Shown here piece after piece: positions 52,132 to 61,325 of a stretch of DNA of 64,000 nt. The notes beneath the pieces were generated by a model. That model saw only the letters and a list, made by a program, of their open reading frames with translations. It made no database searches and was not told the DNA's origin. The translations under genes and the position numbers were made by a program. The stretch is from Rahnella rivi (lineage in GTDB: Bacteria > Pseudomonadota > Gammaproteobacteria > Enterobacterales > Enterobacteriaceae). The first letter of the stretch is position 1. The number at the start of each line of letters is the position of its first letter. The stretch lies in contig NZ_JAFMOX010000066.1 of NCBI RefSeq assembly GCF_019049655.1, positions 124,001 to 188,000 on the forward strand, read 5' to 3'.

Positions 52132-54504
52132 ATGTCTGCCATTTATAAGGATGCCCACCGTCCGGTGCATGAACGTGTCGCCGATTTGCTGGCACAAATG
52201 ACGCCTGAAGAGAAATTCGCACAAATGCACGCGTTCTGGCTGATATTGTCCGCCGCGGGCGATCATCGCGAGCGCACCGATCTGAGCGATGAATTCGCCG
52301 GCGTCACTCAACAGGCGGCGCTCAGCGAACGCCTTAAACGCGGGATCGGGCAGATTACCCGCCCGCTGGGAACGCATATTGTCGAACCCAAAGAAGGGGT
52401 TCGCGCCCTTAATCGTCTGCAAAGAACCTTAATGGAAGAAACCCGTTTGGGTATTCCGGCTTTATTTCATGAAGAGTGTCTGGTCGGTTTATTGTGCAAA
52501 GATGCCACACTGTTTCCTTCGTCGCTGAACTACGCCTCCACCTGGGATCCGGCGTTGATGCAACGTACCGCTGCCGCCATTGGCGATGAAGCCCGCAGCA
52601 CCGGTTGCCGTCAGGGGTTAGCGCCGGTACTGGACGTCTCCCGCGACGTACGCTGGGGGCGGACTGAAGAGACGTTTGGGGAAGACCCCTACCTGACGGG
52701 TGTGATGGCGACCCGTTTTGTGCGGGGTTTACAAGGTGAAAAACGCGATGTGCTGGCGACGCTGAAACACTATGTCGGGCACTCTTTCAGCGAAGGGGCG
52801 CGCAACCATGCGCCGGTGCATCTGGGGTTTAGTGAGCTTAATGACACCTTTCTCCTGCCGTTTGAAATGGCAGTGAAACTGGCAAATGCCGGTTCAGTCA
52901 TGCCTGCCTATCACGATATTGATAATCAGCCCGGCCACTCAGATGCCTTCCTGATGACGACGCTGCTGCGCGAAGAATGGGGCTTTGACGGTCTGATAGT
53001 GGCGGATTATGGCGGCATCAGTCTGCTGCACCAGCATCATGGCATCAGCCGCAACGCCACGGAATCCGCCGCGCTGGCTTTTAACGCCGGTCTGGATATC
53101 GAGCTGCCGAAAGATGACTGCGCACGCCATCTTGCGCAAGCCGTTGAACAGGGTCTGATCTCCATGGCAAAAATCGACGAGATCGTCGGACGCGTTCTGC
53201 AGGAGAAATTCCGTCTGGGGCTGTTCGAGCACCCTTATACCGATGAAAATGCCATTGCGCTGCAAACACCCGAAACCCGTAAACTGGCATATGAAGCCGC
53301 AGTGAATTCCATCACGATGCTGGAAAATAATGGCGTTTTGCCGTTGGCTGGCCAGCAACGGCTCGCGATCATCGGGCCGACGGCCGATGATCCGCTGGCG
53401 CTGCTCAGCGGCTACAGTTTTCCGGTTCATCTGATCATCAGTGATATGCAGGACAGCGCGTCGCAGGTCGTGACGCCCTTACAGGCATTACAAAAACGCG
53501 TAAGCAGCCAGAATCTGCGTTATGCCAAAGGCTGCCACATTATTGAACATCGGGTGGCGGGTGCTCCGGTCTTCCCCGGTGATACGGGTAAACCGATACA
53601 AACCTCCCCCGTCTCACGGGATACCCGGTTGATTGCACAAGCGGTTGAAGCCGCAGAACAGAGCGATGTCGCGCTGGTCTTTGTCGGTGATCTGGCCGGA
53701 TTGTTCCAAAGTGGCACCGTTGGCGAAGGGTCAGATACCGACAGCCTGCGCCTGCCCGGCGTACAGCAGGAGTTGGTCGCCGCCGTGGTGGCAACAGGAA
53801 AACCTGTGGTTGTCGTGATGACTGGTGGCCGCCCTTACAATCTCGGCGGGCTTGAAGATCAGGTCGCCGCATTGGTGATGGCATGGGCACCGGGCCAGGA
53901 AGGCGGAAATGCGATTGCCGATGTGCTGACCGGCGTGCGGGAACCTGCCGGGCGCCTGGTGGTATCCGTTCCCCACAGCGCGGGCGCCATGCCCTATTAC
54001 TACAACCACAAACTCAAGAGCGGCGGCACACCCTATGCTTTCCATTTCGGCTCCCGCTATCCCTTCGGATACGGTAAAACATGGACCACATTCCGTTATG
54101 GCGAACTGTCGATTGTTCAGCCACAGGTAGCGTCGCTGAACGGCAACGTCATCGCAAAAATTACCGTCAGTAATAGCGGGGATAAAGACGGCAGCGAGGT
54201 GGTACAAGTGTACGTCCGCGATCGCGTGGCCTCGCAGGTTCGCCCGGTTCAGGAGCTGAAAGCCTTCCAGCGGGTGCATCTGCGCGCAGGCGAAAGTGCT
54301 GAGCTGACCTTCACCCTGCCCACCGACATGCTGAATTTCACTCAGCGTAACGGGCAGCGCGTGGTCGAACCCGGTGAGTTTGACATTCGCGTGGGTGCCT
54401 CGAGTGGGGATATCCGCAGTCAGGGCGTAGTGGAAATCACCGGCGAAGCCCGTGCGCTGGAGAAAATGTGGCGAATGGAAAGCCACTGCGTCATCACACA
54501 TTAA
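52132..54504 (+). CDS. glycoside hydrolase family 3 beta-glycosidase, cytoplasmic
   Basis: 790 residues without a signal peptide, so cytoplasmic. Family 3 TIM-barrel N-domain with GLAPVLDVSRDVRWGRTEE and GEDPYLTG near 165-190, KHYVGHS near 225, and the nucleophile Asp292 in GLIVADYGG. The alpha/beta sandwich domain spans ~385-600 (ALVMAWAPGQEGGNAIADVL, 20) and a C-terminal Fn3-like domain ~670-770 (VSNSGDKDGSEVVQVYV). Beta-glucosidase or beta-xylosidase activity fits. Divergent from the GPH symporter; followed by a terminator and yegW. Confidence 0.92.
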   Translation: MSAIYKDAHRPVHERVADLLAQMTPEEKFAQMHAFWLILSAAGDHRERTDLSDEFAGVTQQAALSERLKRGIGQITRPLGTHIVEPKEGVRALNRLQRTLMEETRLGIPALFHEECLVGLLCKDATLFPSSLNYASTWDPALMQRTAAAIGDEARSTGCRQGLAPVLDVSRDVRWGRTEETFGEDPYLTGVMATRFVRGLQGEKRDVLATLKHYVGHSFSEGARNHAPVHLGFSELNDTFLLPFEMAVKLANAGSVMPAYHDIDNQPGHSDAFLMTTLLREEWGFDGLIVADYGGISLLHQHHGISRNATESAALAFNAGLDIELPKDDCARHLAQAVEQGLISMAKIDEIVGRVLQEKFRLGLFEHPYTDENAIALQTPETRKLAYEAAVNSITMLENNGVLPLAGQQRLAIIGPTADDPLALLSGYSFPVHLIISDMQDSASQVVTPLQALQKRVSSQNLRYAKGCHIIEHRVAGAPVFPGDTGKPIQTSPVSRDTRLIAQAVEAAEQSDVALVFVGDLAGLFQSGTVGEGSDTDSLRLPGVQQELVAAVVATGKPVVVVMTGGRPYNLGGLEDQVAALVMAWAPGQEGGNAIADVLTGVREPAGRLVVSVPHSAGAMPYYYNHKLKSGGTPYAFHFGSRYPFGYGKTWTTFRYGELSIVQPQVASLNGNVIAKITVSNSGDKDGSEVVQVYVRDRVASQVRPVQELKAFQRVHLRAGESAELTFTLPTDMLNFTQRNGQRVVEPGEFDIRVGASSGDIRSQGVVEITGEARALEKMWRMESHCVITH

Positions 54505-54510
54505 CCTTAC

Positions 54511-54544
54511 GGGGCGTTTGAATTTATCTTTAACGCCCCTTTTC
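54511..54544 (+). terminator. terminator of the GH3 gene
   Basis: GGGGCGTT pairs with AACGCCCC, extended by A/T pairs in the loop stem, then TTTT. Seven bases after the stop. Confidence 0.8.
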
Positions 54545-54643
54545 CCTCCCGCAGATTTAATCCCGCATACGCGTAAAATGTCACTGCAAAAATTCTCTTT
54601 CCTTCTAAAATAGAGGCCATTACAGCCATCAGGAAAAGCCCGT

Positions 54644-55405
54644 ATGAGCATGGACACTAACCAGCAGGTGCTGGAAAAACTGAAAACCGATCTGGCTCAG
54701 ACAGGCACTATGCCGCTGTATTTGTGTTTTAACGAATCGGTTCGTCAGGCAATGGAATCGGGTATTTTGCAGGACGGCGATTTCCTGCCGAGTGAGCGAC
54801 AGTTCACCGAAGCGCTGGGGATTTCACGGATCACCGTGCGTAAGGCGCTGGCAAAGCTGGAACAGGACGGGCACATAGGCCGTTCACGCGGTTACGGCAC
54901 CTTTATCAAAAAAGCGGTTGATGCCAGGCTTTCTTACTCGCTGGCCGGGGTGAAAGGGTTTTCGCGCGAAGTGATGTTACAAGGCCGCAAGCCCGATACG
55001 CTGTGGATCAGCCGTGATCAGATACCGGCATCCGCGCTGATTGCCAGCAAACTGGCGATCACCGAAGGCACACCGGTTTATATGCTCAAGCGAATTCATT
55101 ACATCGACACGCGCCCGATGTCCGTGGCGGTTTCATACGTGATCATGGCCGCCATCGGGGATGTGCAGGATATCGGCGTCTCGCTCTATGACTATTTCAG
55201 CCGCAACAATATTGAGCTTGGCGCACTGCAAAGCCGGGTCAGCGCAGCAATGTCCGACGCTGAAACCTTGCAATCTTTGCAGCTGACTGAGCCCATGCCG
55301 CTGCTGATCATAAAGCAGACATTGTTCGACGGGCAAAACCGGCCGATTGAATACAGTGAAAGCTTTTGCCGCAGCGACATGTATGAGTTCATCAGCGAAG
55401 ACTGA
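54644..55405 (+). CDS. yegW: GntR/UTRA family transcriptional regulator YegW
   Basis: 253 residues. Winged helix-turn-helix at ~25-85 with FLPSERQFTEALGISRITVR (20), then KALAKLEQDG; UTRA ligand-binding domain ~105-250. E. coli yegW lies beside yegTUV, as here, where it converges on yegV with one base between the stop codons. Candidate operators are the GGTAT/ATACC repeats upstream of yegT. Ligand likely a phosphorylated product of the YegV kinase, an inference. ATG 54644 or 54650 are both possible starts. Confidence 0.88.
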   Translation: MSMDTNQQVLEKLKTDLAQTGTMPLYLCFNESVRQAMESGILQDGDFLPSERQFTEALGISRITVRKALAKLEQDGHIGRSRGYGTFIKKAVDARLSYSLAGVKGFSREVMLQGRKPDTLWISRDQIPASALIASKLAITEGTPVYMLKRIHYIDTRPMSVAVSYVIMAAIGDVQDIGVSLYDYFSRNNIELGALQSRVSAAMSDAETLQSLQLTEPMPLLIIKQTLFDGQNRPIEYSESFCRSDMYEFISED

Positions 55406-55406
55406 T

Positions 55407-56387
55407 TCACAGCGCCGGTTCACTCTTTTCAAACGTGCTGGCCAGTTGCGCCAGCGTCGGCGCGCAATCCCCGCCAGTCTGCGAAACAACATAGGCCGCC
55501 ACGCAATTTGCCAGCGTCATGCTTTGCCAGTGTGTCAGGCCGAGTGAAAGCCCTGCCAGCAAACCGGCGCAATGGCTGTCACCCGCACCTATGCTGTCAG
55601 CCACAGTGATTTTACGCGCCGCAATCCAGCCGCAATCACTGGCCTCCGCAAAATAATAGCTTCCCTTTTCGCCGCAGCGCAGTACCACCAGTTCACCGGT
55701 TTTGGCATTCAGCTCACGGCAGAAGGCTTCGGCGTCATCGGTAAACCCCAGCAGCGTGGCTTCCCGTTCGTTGAGCGTCAGGATCACGCCGGGGCGGATC
55801 ACGCGGCGAATGCGTTCTTCGGGCATCACATCCAGACGCGGGCCAAAATCCACCACCACGCGCACCGCATCGGGTAAGGTTTCCAGCCAGTCGAGCAGCA
55901 CCGTTCCCTGTTTCGCGCCCAACTGATAACCCGACACATACACCAGCCCGTTTTGTGGCGTAGCGTCGGTCAGCCAGCCGGGCTGCCACTGATTTTCAAT
56001 ACCGTCGACAGAGATAAACGTCCGCTCGCCGTCCGGCTCAACCAGCGCCAGACACCAGCCGTTATCCGCGCCGCGCACCTGCAAATCCGAGGTGATTTCC
56101 CGTGCCGCCATTTCACGCCTCAGACGATCGCTCCACATGCCTTCGCCCACCGGCAACAGATTACGGCTGTGAATACCCAGCTGTTTCAGCCCGAGCGCAA
56201 TATTCAGCGCGCAGCCACCGAGGTGAAAACCGGTTACGTCGGCGGCAATATCCCCACCGCGCTCCGGTAACGCATCGGCTCTGGCAACCATGTCCATGAC
56301 CGCAGCGCCGACGACCATCACCGGTGCCTGCTGATGCCAGTCGCCCTGCATCAGCGTCTGTAATAATTCGCGATGGCCCTGGCTCAT
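55407..56387 (-). CDS. yegV: PfkB-family sugar/nucleoside kinase YegV
   Basis: 326 residues. Ribokinase fold: N-terminal GG-type motif in GGDIAADVTGFHLGGCALNIA, split from longer text, and the C-terminal PfkB signature DSIGAGDSHCAGLLAGLSLG (20) with the catalytic Asp of GAGD. It phosphorylates an unknown sugar or nucleoside. The start overlaps the yegU stop by four bases (ATGA), so it is coupled to yegU. Third gene of yegTUV. Confidence 0.9.
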   Translation of the reverse strand: MSQGHRELLQTLMQGDWHQQAPVMVVGAAVMDMVARADALPERGGDIAADVTGFHLGGCALNIALGLKQLGIHSRNLLPVGEGMWSDRLRREMAAREITSDLQVRGADNGWCLALVEPDGERTFISVDGIENQWQPGWLTDATPQNGLVYVSGYQLGAKQGTVLLDWLETLPDAVRVVVDFGPRLDVMPEERIRRVIRPGVILTLNEREATLLGFTDDAEAFCRELNAKTGELVVLRCGEKGSYYFAEASDCGWIAARKITVADSIGAGDSHCAGLLAGLSLGLTHWQSMTLANCVAAYVVSQTGGDCAPTLAQLASTFEKSEPAL

Positions 56388-57403
56388 TCAGCCTCCTGCG
56401 CCTGCTGGCGGAAACGCTGAAATGCGTCGCTGTAGCGCGTCATATTCTGCGGATTGACCCGTTTCAGTTCATCCAGCCACTCTTTCTTAAACACCTCAAT
56501 GCCGTTCAACGCGCCGCAAATGGCGGTTGCCATCGCACCAATGGTATCGGTATCGCCGCCGAGATTGGCACACAACACTGCGCACTGATTCGGGCATGTT
56601 CCGGCCAGCTCCACCATCGCCAGCGCGGCAGGCACAGACTCAATGGTGCTGACGCCCGCGCCAACCAGCTGATAAACCGCTTCGGACGCCTGCTCCGTTC
56701 CTTCGGCTTTCTGCACCGTGGCGAAAGCCAGTTCGATGCGCGCCGCCAGTGAAGCGCTGAAAGTGGTGGGTTTGCGCGTTTGGGCATATTTCGCAATATC
56801 CGGCAGTGCCAGGCGGATTTCAGGCCAGCTCGCCCCTTCAATGGCCCGCGACACAGCCCAGGCAATCACCACCGCGCCTGCCACGGCAATATCAGATTTA
56901 TGCGTCGGGCTGGACGCCAGCCACACCTGCTCGCAGAATCTCTCCAGCGGCGCCGAAGGCAGTACGCAGCCAAGCGGGGAAACGCGCATCGCCGCGCCAT
57001 TGGTCACACCATTGTTTTCCAGCGCCTCAATGACCACGCCTTTCTTCTGTTCGGCCAGCGCAAGTTTCGAGCTCGGGCCAAGAATGTTTTTATTAAACGC
57101 GTCAAAACTGTCTACCCAGCGGATCACATTCCGCGCAATCAGTTCCGGTACGACGCGGCCTTCCGCTTCCAGCAGCGCATCGGCCAGCGCCAGCGCCATC
57201 GACGTATCATCAGTAAACTGTGCAGCGGTGAAATAACAGGCGGCGCTATTTTCTGCCGGGCCATCAAGAAAACGATCGATCCAGCCGAAGTGTTGCTTAA
57301 CCCGCTCGCGCGGCCAGAGCTCCGAGGGCATGCCCAGCGCGTCGCCCAGCATTTGTCCGTACAACGCGCCGAGCATACGGCTCTCAAGGCTTAGCTGTGT
57401 CAT
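56384..57403 (-). CDS. yegU: ADP-ribosylglycohydrolase-family protein YegU
   Basis: 339 residues, all-helical. The binuclear Mg2+ site motifs are seen: GDALGMPSE near 18, DDTSMALALADAL near 65 and the C-terminal GGDTDTIGAMATAICGALNG (20) near 280. Such enzymes cleave N-glycosidic bonds of ADP-ribosyl groups or ribosides. Between a nucleoside transporter gene and a kinase gene, hydrolysis of an imported nucleoside-like compound is the natural inference. Confidence 0.9.
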   Translation of the reverse strand: MTQLSLESRMLGALYGQMLGDALGMPSELWPRERVKQHFGWIDRFLDGPAENSAACYFTAAQFTDDTSMALALADALLEAEGRVVPELIARNVIRWVDSFDAFNKNILGPSSKLALAEQKKGVVIEALENNGVTNGAAMRVSPLGCVLPSAPLERFCEQVWLASSPTHKSDIAVAGAVVIAWAVSRAIEGASWPEIRLALPDIAKYAQTRKPTTFSASLAARIELAFATVQKAEGTEQASEAVYQLVGAGVSTIESVPAALAMVELAGTCPNQCAVLCANLGGDTDTIGAMATAICGALNGIEVFKKEWLDELKRVNPQNMTRYSDAFQRFRQQAQEAE

Positions 57404-57463
57404 GTAAATCTCCTGCTATCAATGTCAGAGGGGCAGCCTGCCCGCCTGTTGTGAAAAGAATGC

Positions 57464-58717
57464 TTAGGAAGGCTGGCTAAGGCTGACCGGTGTAATGGTT
57501 TTGCTGCGTTCGCGAAAGAACAGCAGAAACAGCAGCATCACGCTGACAACCATCGCAGCACCCACGCCCCAGACCGCAAACCAGTCGAACGTCATGCCAT
57601 TTTTCGGCGTGCTCAGCGAGAAAGTGGTCATCGCCCGGCCGCCCAGCCAGTTGCCGATAAAACTGCCCAATCCCTGACAAATCATTGTGATCAGGCCCTG
57701 TGCCGCCGTGCGCATATGCAGCGGCGCTTTTTTATCGACATAGATATACCCGGTGACAAAATAGAAATCGTAGCTGACGCCGTGCAACAGAATGCCGAGG
57801 AACAGCATGCTGTAAGCCCAGACATCCGCCGTGCCGCCATAAATAAAGAATACGTAGCGGATTGCCGCTGTGACAAAGCCCAGCATCAGCACTTTTTTTA
57901 TACCGTAGCGTTTGAGCAGGAAAGGTAACGCCAGCATGGCGAAGATTTCAGACACCTGGCCGAGGGTCATCCAGCCGGTTGCGTTGGGCAAACCCACCTG
58001 CGTCAGGTAACCGTTGGCAAACTGGTAGTAAAACGCCAGCGGCATACAAAACAGAAATGAGCACAACGCGAAAATCGCGAAAGAGCGGTCTTTCAGCAAG
58101 CCCAGCGCATTCAGGCCGAACAGCGCTTTGATATCCACCGGCCCTTTGCCTTTTGCCGGTGTCTCCGGCAGCCAGAAGCTGTAAACCCCAAGCACCAGCG
58201 AGGCAATAGCGGTGATCCACAACGGCAACCCGGTATCAGAAATGTTGTTCATGCCAAGCAGCAGCGGCAGCACAAAACCGATCACCAGCCCGGAAGCAAT
58301 CCAGCCCAGCGTGCCAAGTACGCGGATGCGCGGGAAATCCTTCTCGGTGTCATTGATGTTGGCGAACGCAATGCTGTTGGTCAGCGCCACCGTTGGCATA
58401 TAGGTGATGGCGTAAACCACCAGCAGCGGGAAGAAGGTGGAAAATTCGGTTTGCAGCGCGATAAACGCCATCAGCACAGCACCGGCCAGCAGCAGCCAGC
58501 CAAGCACTTTTTGCGCGACGAAGTAGCGGTCAGCCATCACGCCCACCAGCACCGGCGAGAGAATGGCCGCTATGGCGGTGCTGCTGTAAGACCAGGCGAT
58601 TTCGGAGGGAGTAAAACCCAGCTTATTCAGGTATTGCCAGAGAGGCACAAACCACGCTCCCCAGATAAACCACTCGATAAACATCATAACGGACAGCTTC
58701 AGATGGGTACGTTTCAT
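57464..58717 (-). CDS. yegT: nucleoside:H+ symporter-family transporter YegT
   Basis: 417 residues with twelve spans. NupG-like N-terminus LKLSVMMFIEWFIWGAWFVP (20), then LGFTPSEIAWSYSSTAIAAI and the loop VGVMADRYFVAQK. C-terminal region includes HGVSYDFYFVTGYIYVDKKA (20), typical of the NupG/XapB/YegT group. Imports a nucleoside or related riboside for YegU and YegV. First gene of the minus-strand operon; its upstream region carries the GGTAT repeat cluster. Confidence 0.92.
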   Translation of the reverse strand: MKRTHLKLSVMMFIEWFIWGAWFVPLWQYLNKLGFTPSEIAWSYSSTAIAAILSPVLVGVMADRYFVAQKVLGWLLLAGAVLMAFIALQTEFSTFFPLLVVYAITYMPTVALTNSIAFANINDTEKDFPRIRVLGTLGWIASGLVIGFVLPLLLGMNNISDTGLPLWITAIASLVLGVYSFWLPETPAKGKGPVDIKALFGLNALGLLKDRSFAIFALCSFLFCMPLAFYYQFANGYLTQVGLPNATGWMTLGQVSEIFAMLALPFLLKRYGIKKVLMLGFVTAAIRYVFFIYGGTADVWAYSMLFLGILLHGVSYDFYFVTGYIYVDKKAPLHMRTAAQGLITMICQGLGSFIGNWLGGRAMTTFSLSTPKNGMTFDWFAVWGVGAAMVVSVMLLFLLFFRERSKTITPVSLSQPS

Positions 58718-58783
58718 TATTATATCCTTGCTGAATGAGGGGCCCGCGCGGTGCGATACGCACCCAAAGCGACGGAAAGAGTC

Positions 58784-58831
58784 AGGTATTCAAGATACCT
58801 TTGAAATACCTTAATAGTACCTTTGGTATTT
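58784..58831. promoter_or_regulatory. GGTAT/ATACC repeat cluster, candidate YegW operator
   Basis: AGGTAT-TCAAG-ATACCT at 58784-58800 is a perfect 17-base inverted repeat. AAATACC at 58804-58810 and GGTATTT at 58825-58831 form a second perfect one, with an extra GTACC between. GGTAT/ATACC half sites are typical of UTRA-type GntR regulators. The cluster is 67-114 bases upstream of yegT and I found no copy in front of the GPH or GH3 genes. Confidence 0.6.
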
Positions 58832-58885
58832 AACAGCGATCGATCTCACATTTTATGCTTCTGCCCGGCAAGCCCGTTTATAATT

Positions 58886-58902
58886 GGTTTAGGTTTTGTT
58901 TA
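58886..58902 (+). promoter_or_regulatory. PhoP box upstream of phoP
   Basis: GGTTTA-GGTTT-TGTTTA is a perfect (T/G)GTTTA direct repeat with 5-base spacer, 112 bases before the phoP start, as expected for autoregulation. A good -10 at the usual 12-base distance is not seen. Confidence 0.75.
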
Positions 58903-59013
58903 GATTGCCGGTCACGGCGTTGATGTGAGGTTGATTAAAATGTTTCTGAATCATTTACAATTACACTCAGAATGTTTCTGTCGCCTTACGCGCCACAAGG
59001 ATAAGGAATTACC

Positions 59014-59688
59014 ATGCGAATTTTAGTCATTGAAGATAACGCACTGTTGCGCCATCACCTTTCAGTTCAGATGAGAGAGATGGGGCATCAGGTTGATGCC
59101 GCTGAAGACGCCAAAGAAGCCGATTATTTTTTGCATGAACATGCACCGGATATCGCGATTGTCGATCTCGGTTTGCCGGGCGAAGACGGCCTGAGCCTGA
59201 TCCGCCGCTGGCGCAGTCACCAGGCAAATTTGCCGATTCTGGTGCTGACCGCCCGCGAAAGCTGGCAGGATAAAGTCGCGGTGCTGGAAGCCGGTGCCGA
59301 CGATTACGTCACCAAACCTTTCCATCTGGAAGAAGTGCTGGCACGTATGCAGGCGCTGATGCGCCGCAACAGCGGCCTGGCATCACAGGTCATTACCCTG
59401 CATCCGTTCCAGATTGATTTATCCCGTCGTGAACTGACCGTTAACGAAAATCCCATTAAACTGACCGCTTTCGAATACACCATCATCGAAACGCTGATCC
59501 GCAACGCCGGAAAAGTGGTCAGCAAAGACTCACTGATGCTTCAGCTCTACCCGGACGCAGAACTGCGCGAAAGCCATACCGTGGATGTCCTGATGGGGCG
59601 CCTGCGCAAAAAACTGCAGGCAGAGCACCCGGAAGATGTGATCACCACGGTACGCGGCCAGGGTTATCGTTTCGACATCCGCGCATAA
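59014..59688 (+). CDS. phoP: response regulator PhoP
   Basis: 224 residues. Receiver domain with phospho-acceptor Asp51 (DIAIVDLGLPG), acidic pair near 8-9, Thr79 region LTARES and Lys101 (VTKPF). OmpR-type winged helix ~125-222 with RELTVNENPIKLTAFEY and the C-terminal GQGYRFDIRA. With PhoQ it responds to low Mg2+, acid pH and cationic peptides. An AAGGA site precedes the ATG; a PhoP box lies upstream. Confidence 0.97.
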   Translation: MRILVIEDNALLRHHLSVQMREMGHQVDAAEDAKEADYFLHEHAPDIAIVDLGLPGEDGLSLIRRWRSHQANLPILVLTARESWQDKVAVLEAGADDYVTKPFHLEEVLARMQALMRRNSGLASQVITLHPFQIDLSRRELTVNENPIKLTAFEYTIIETLIRNAGKVVSKDSLMLQLYPDAELRESHTVDVLMGRLRKKLQAEHPEDVITTVRGQGYRFDIRA

Positions 59689-59735
59689 CGACGTGGTTTA
59701 CTACCGCCTGATGCCTCACTACGTAAGGACGCGTC

Positions 59736-61190
59736 ATGAAAGGACGTACTAAAAAACCCTTCTCCCTGCGCGTGCGTTTTATGATGGCGACGGCCGCCGT
59801 TGTGCTCGCGCTTTCGCTGGCCTACGGGCTGGTGGCAGTGGTTGGCTACATGGTGAGTTTCGATAAAACGGCCTATCGCCTGCTGCGCGGTGAGAGCAAT
59901 CTCTTCTTTAGCCTGGCGCAATGGCGCGAAGGCAAACTCTCCATCAATGTTCCGCCCGATCTGGACCTTAATACGCCCACGCTGGTGTTTATTTACGACG
60001 CCGACGGTAAATTGCTGTGGGCGGAACGCCGTATCCCGGAACTGGAAGCTCAGATCAATAAAGCCTGGATGAATAAACCAGGTTTTTATGAGCTGGATAC
60101 CGACACGCAAATCAGCAGCGAAGTGTTGGGTAATAATCCGCAGGCGCAGGACAAGCTGAAAGATTACGACGACACCGATGCCAACGCCATGACGCACTCC
60201 ATCGCGGTGAATACCTACAACGCCACGGCGCGCCTGCCGGCACTGAACATCGTGGTCGTCGATACGATCCCGCAAGAGTTACAGCGTTCCGATCTGGTCT
60301 GGGAATGGTTCAGTTATGTGCTGCTGGCCAATCTGTTGCTGGTGGTGCCGCTGCTGTGGCTGGCGGCGTACTGGAGCCTGCGGCCCATCAAAGAAGTGAT
60401 CCATCAGGTCGCCGAACTGGAAACCCATGAGCGCGAATCGCTGGATGAAAATCCGCCGCGCGAGCTGCTCGGGCTGGTGCGCAATCTGAATATCCTGTTG
60501 CACGGCGAACGTGGGCGCTACGATCGCTATCGCACCACGCTGGCAGACCTGACTCACAGCCTGAAAACGCCGCTGGCGGTGTTGCAGTCCACCCTGCGCG
60601 CCCTGCGCAATGGCAAACAGATGACCATCGAAGAAGCTGAACCGGTGATGCTCGAGCAAATCAGCCGCATCTCGCAGCAGATTGGCTATTACCTGCACCG
60701 GGCCACCCTGCGCTCTGAACAAAATTTACTGATCCGCGAAGTGCATTCGGTGCCTGCGATCCTCGACGGTTTGTGTTCGGCGCTGAACAAGGTGTATCAG
60801 CGTAAAGGGGTGGTGATCACCGTCGATATCTCGCCGGAAATCACCTTCGTCGGCGAAAAGAACGACTTCATGGAAGTGATGGGCAACGTCATTGATAACG
60901 CCTGTAAATACTGCCTGGAGTTTGTGGAAATCAGTGCGGTGCACACCGAAAACCAGCTGGTGATCCTGATTGAAGATGACGGCCCTGGCATTCCGGTCAG
61001 CAAACGTGAAGTGATTTTCCAGCGCGGGCAGCGCGCCGATACCCTGCGTCCGGGGCAAGGGCTGGGACTTTCTCTGGCGAACGACATCATCGAGCAATAC
61101 GACGGCCAAATCATCATTGGCGACAGCCCGCTCGGCGGGGCCAGCATGCGGGTTTGCTTTGGTTTACAGCAAGGCATCGAGCTCGAATAA
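59736..61190 (+). CDS. phoQ: sensor histidine kinase PhoQ
   Basis: 484 residues. First span ~17-40, periplasmic sensor ~45-190 containing an acidic patch (KDYDDTDANAMTHS near 145-158) that binds divalent cations, second span ~195-215, HAMP ~215-265, phospho-acceptor His274 in DLTHSLKTPLAV, and an ATPase domain with N box NVIDNACKYC, EDDGPGIP and GQGLGLSLA. Starts 47 bases after phoP. Its inhibitor MgrB is also in this window. Confidence 0.97.
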   Translation: MKGRTKKPFSLRVRFMMATAAVVLALSLAYGLVAVVGYMVSFDKTAYRLLRGESNLFFSLAQWREGKLSINVPPDLDLNTPTLVFIYDADGKLLWAERRIPELEAQINKAWMNKPGFYELDTDTQISSEVLGNNPQAQDKLKDYDDTDANAMTHSIAVNTYNATARLPALNIVVVDTIPQELQRSDLVWEWFSYVLLANLLLVVPLLWLAAYWSLRPIKEVIHQVAELETHERESLDENPPRELLGLVRNLNILLHGERGRYDRYRTTLADLTHSLKTPLAVLQSTLRALRNGKQMTIEEAEPVMLEQISRISQQIGYYLHRATLRSEQNLLIREVHSVPAILDGLCSALNKVYQRKGVVITVDISPEITFVGEKNDFMEVMGNVIDNACKYCLEFVEISAVHTENQLVILIEDDGPGIPVSKREVIFQRGQRADTLRPGQGLGLSLANDIIEQYDGQIIIGDSPLGGASMRVCFGLQQGIELE

Positions 61191-61325
61191 CAGACGACGG
61201 ATGCAATCTCCGGCAAATTTCGATGCTTTATTCACCGGAGTACGAAATTTGCTGGCAATTGCCCAACGCAGCCGCAACACCTTCCGTTATAATCCTTTAC
61301 AGACCCACCTTCTTTTGGAAAAAAA

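Noticed and set aside
53731..54657. 308-codon minus-strand frame opposite the GH3 gene and yegW start
   Set aside because: Antisense shadow crossing a terminator and two real genes; composition atypical.
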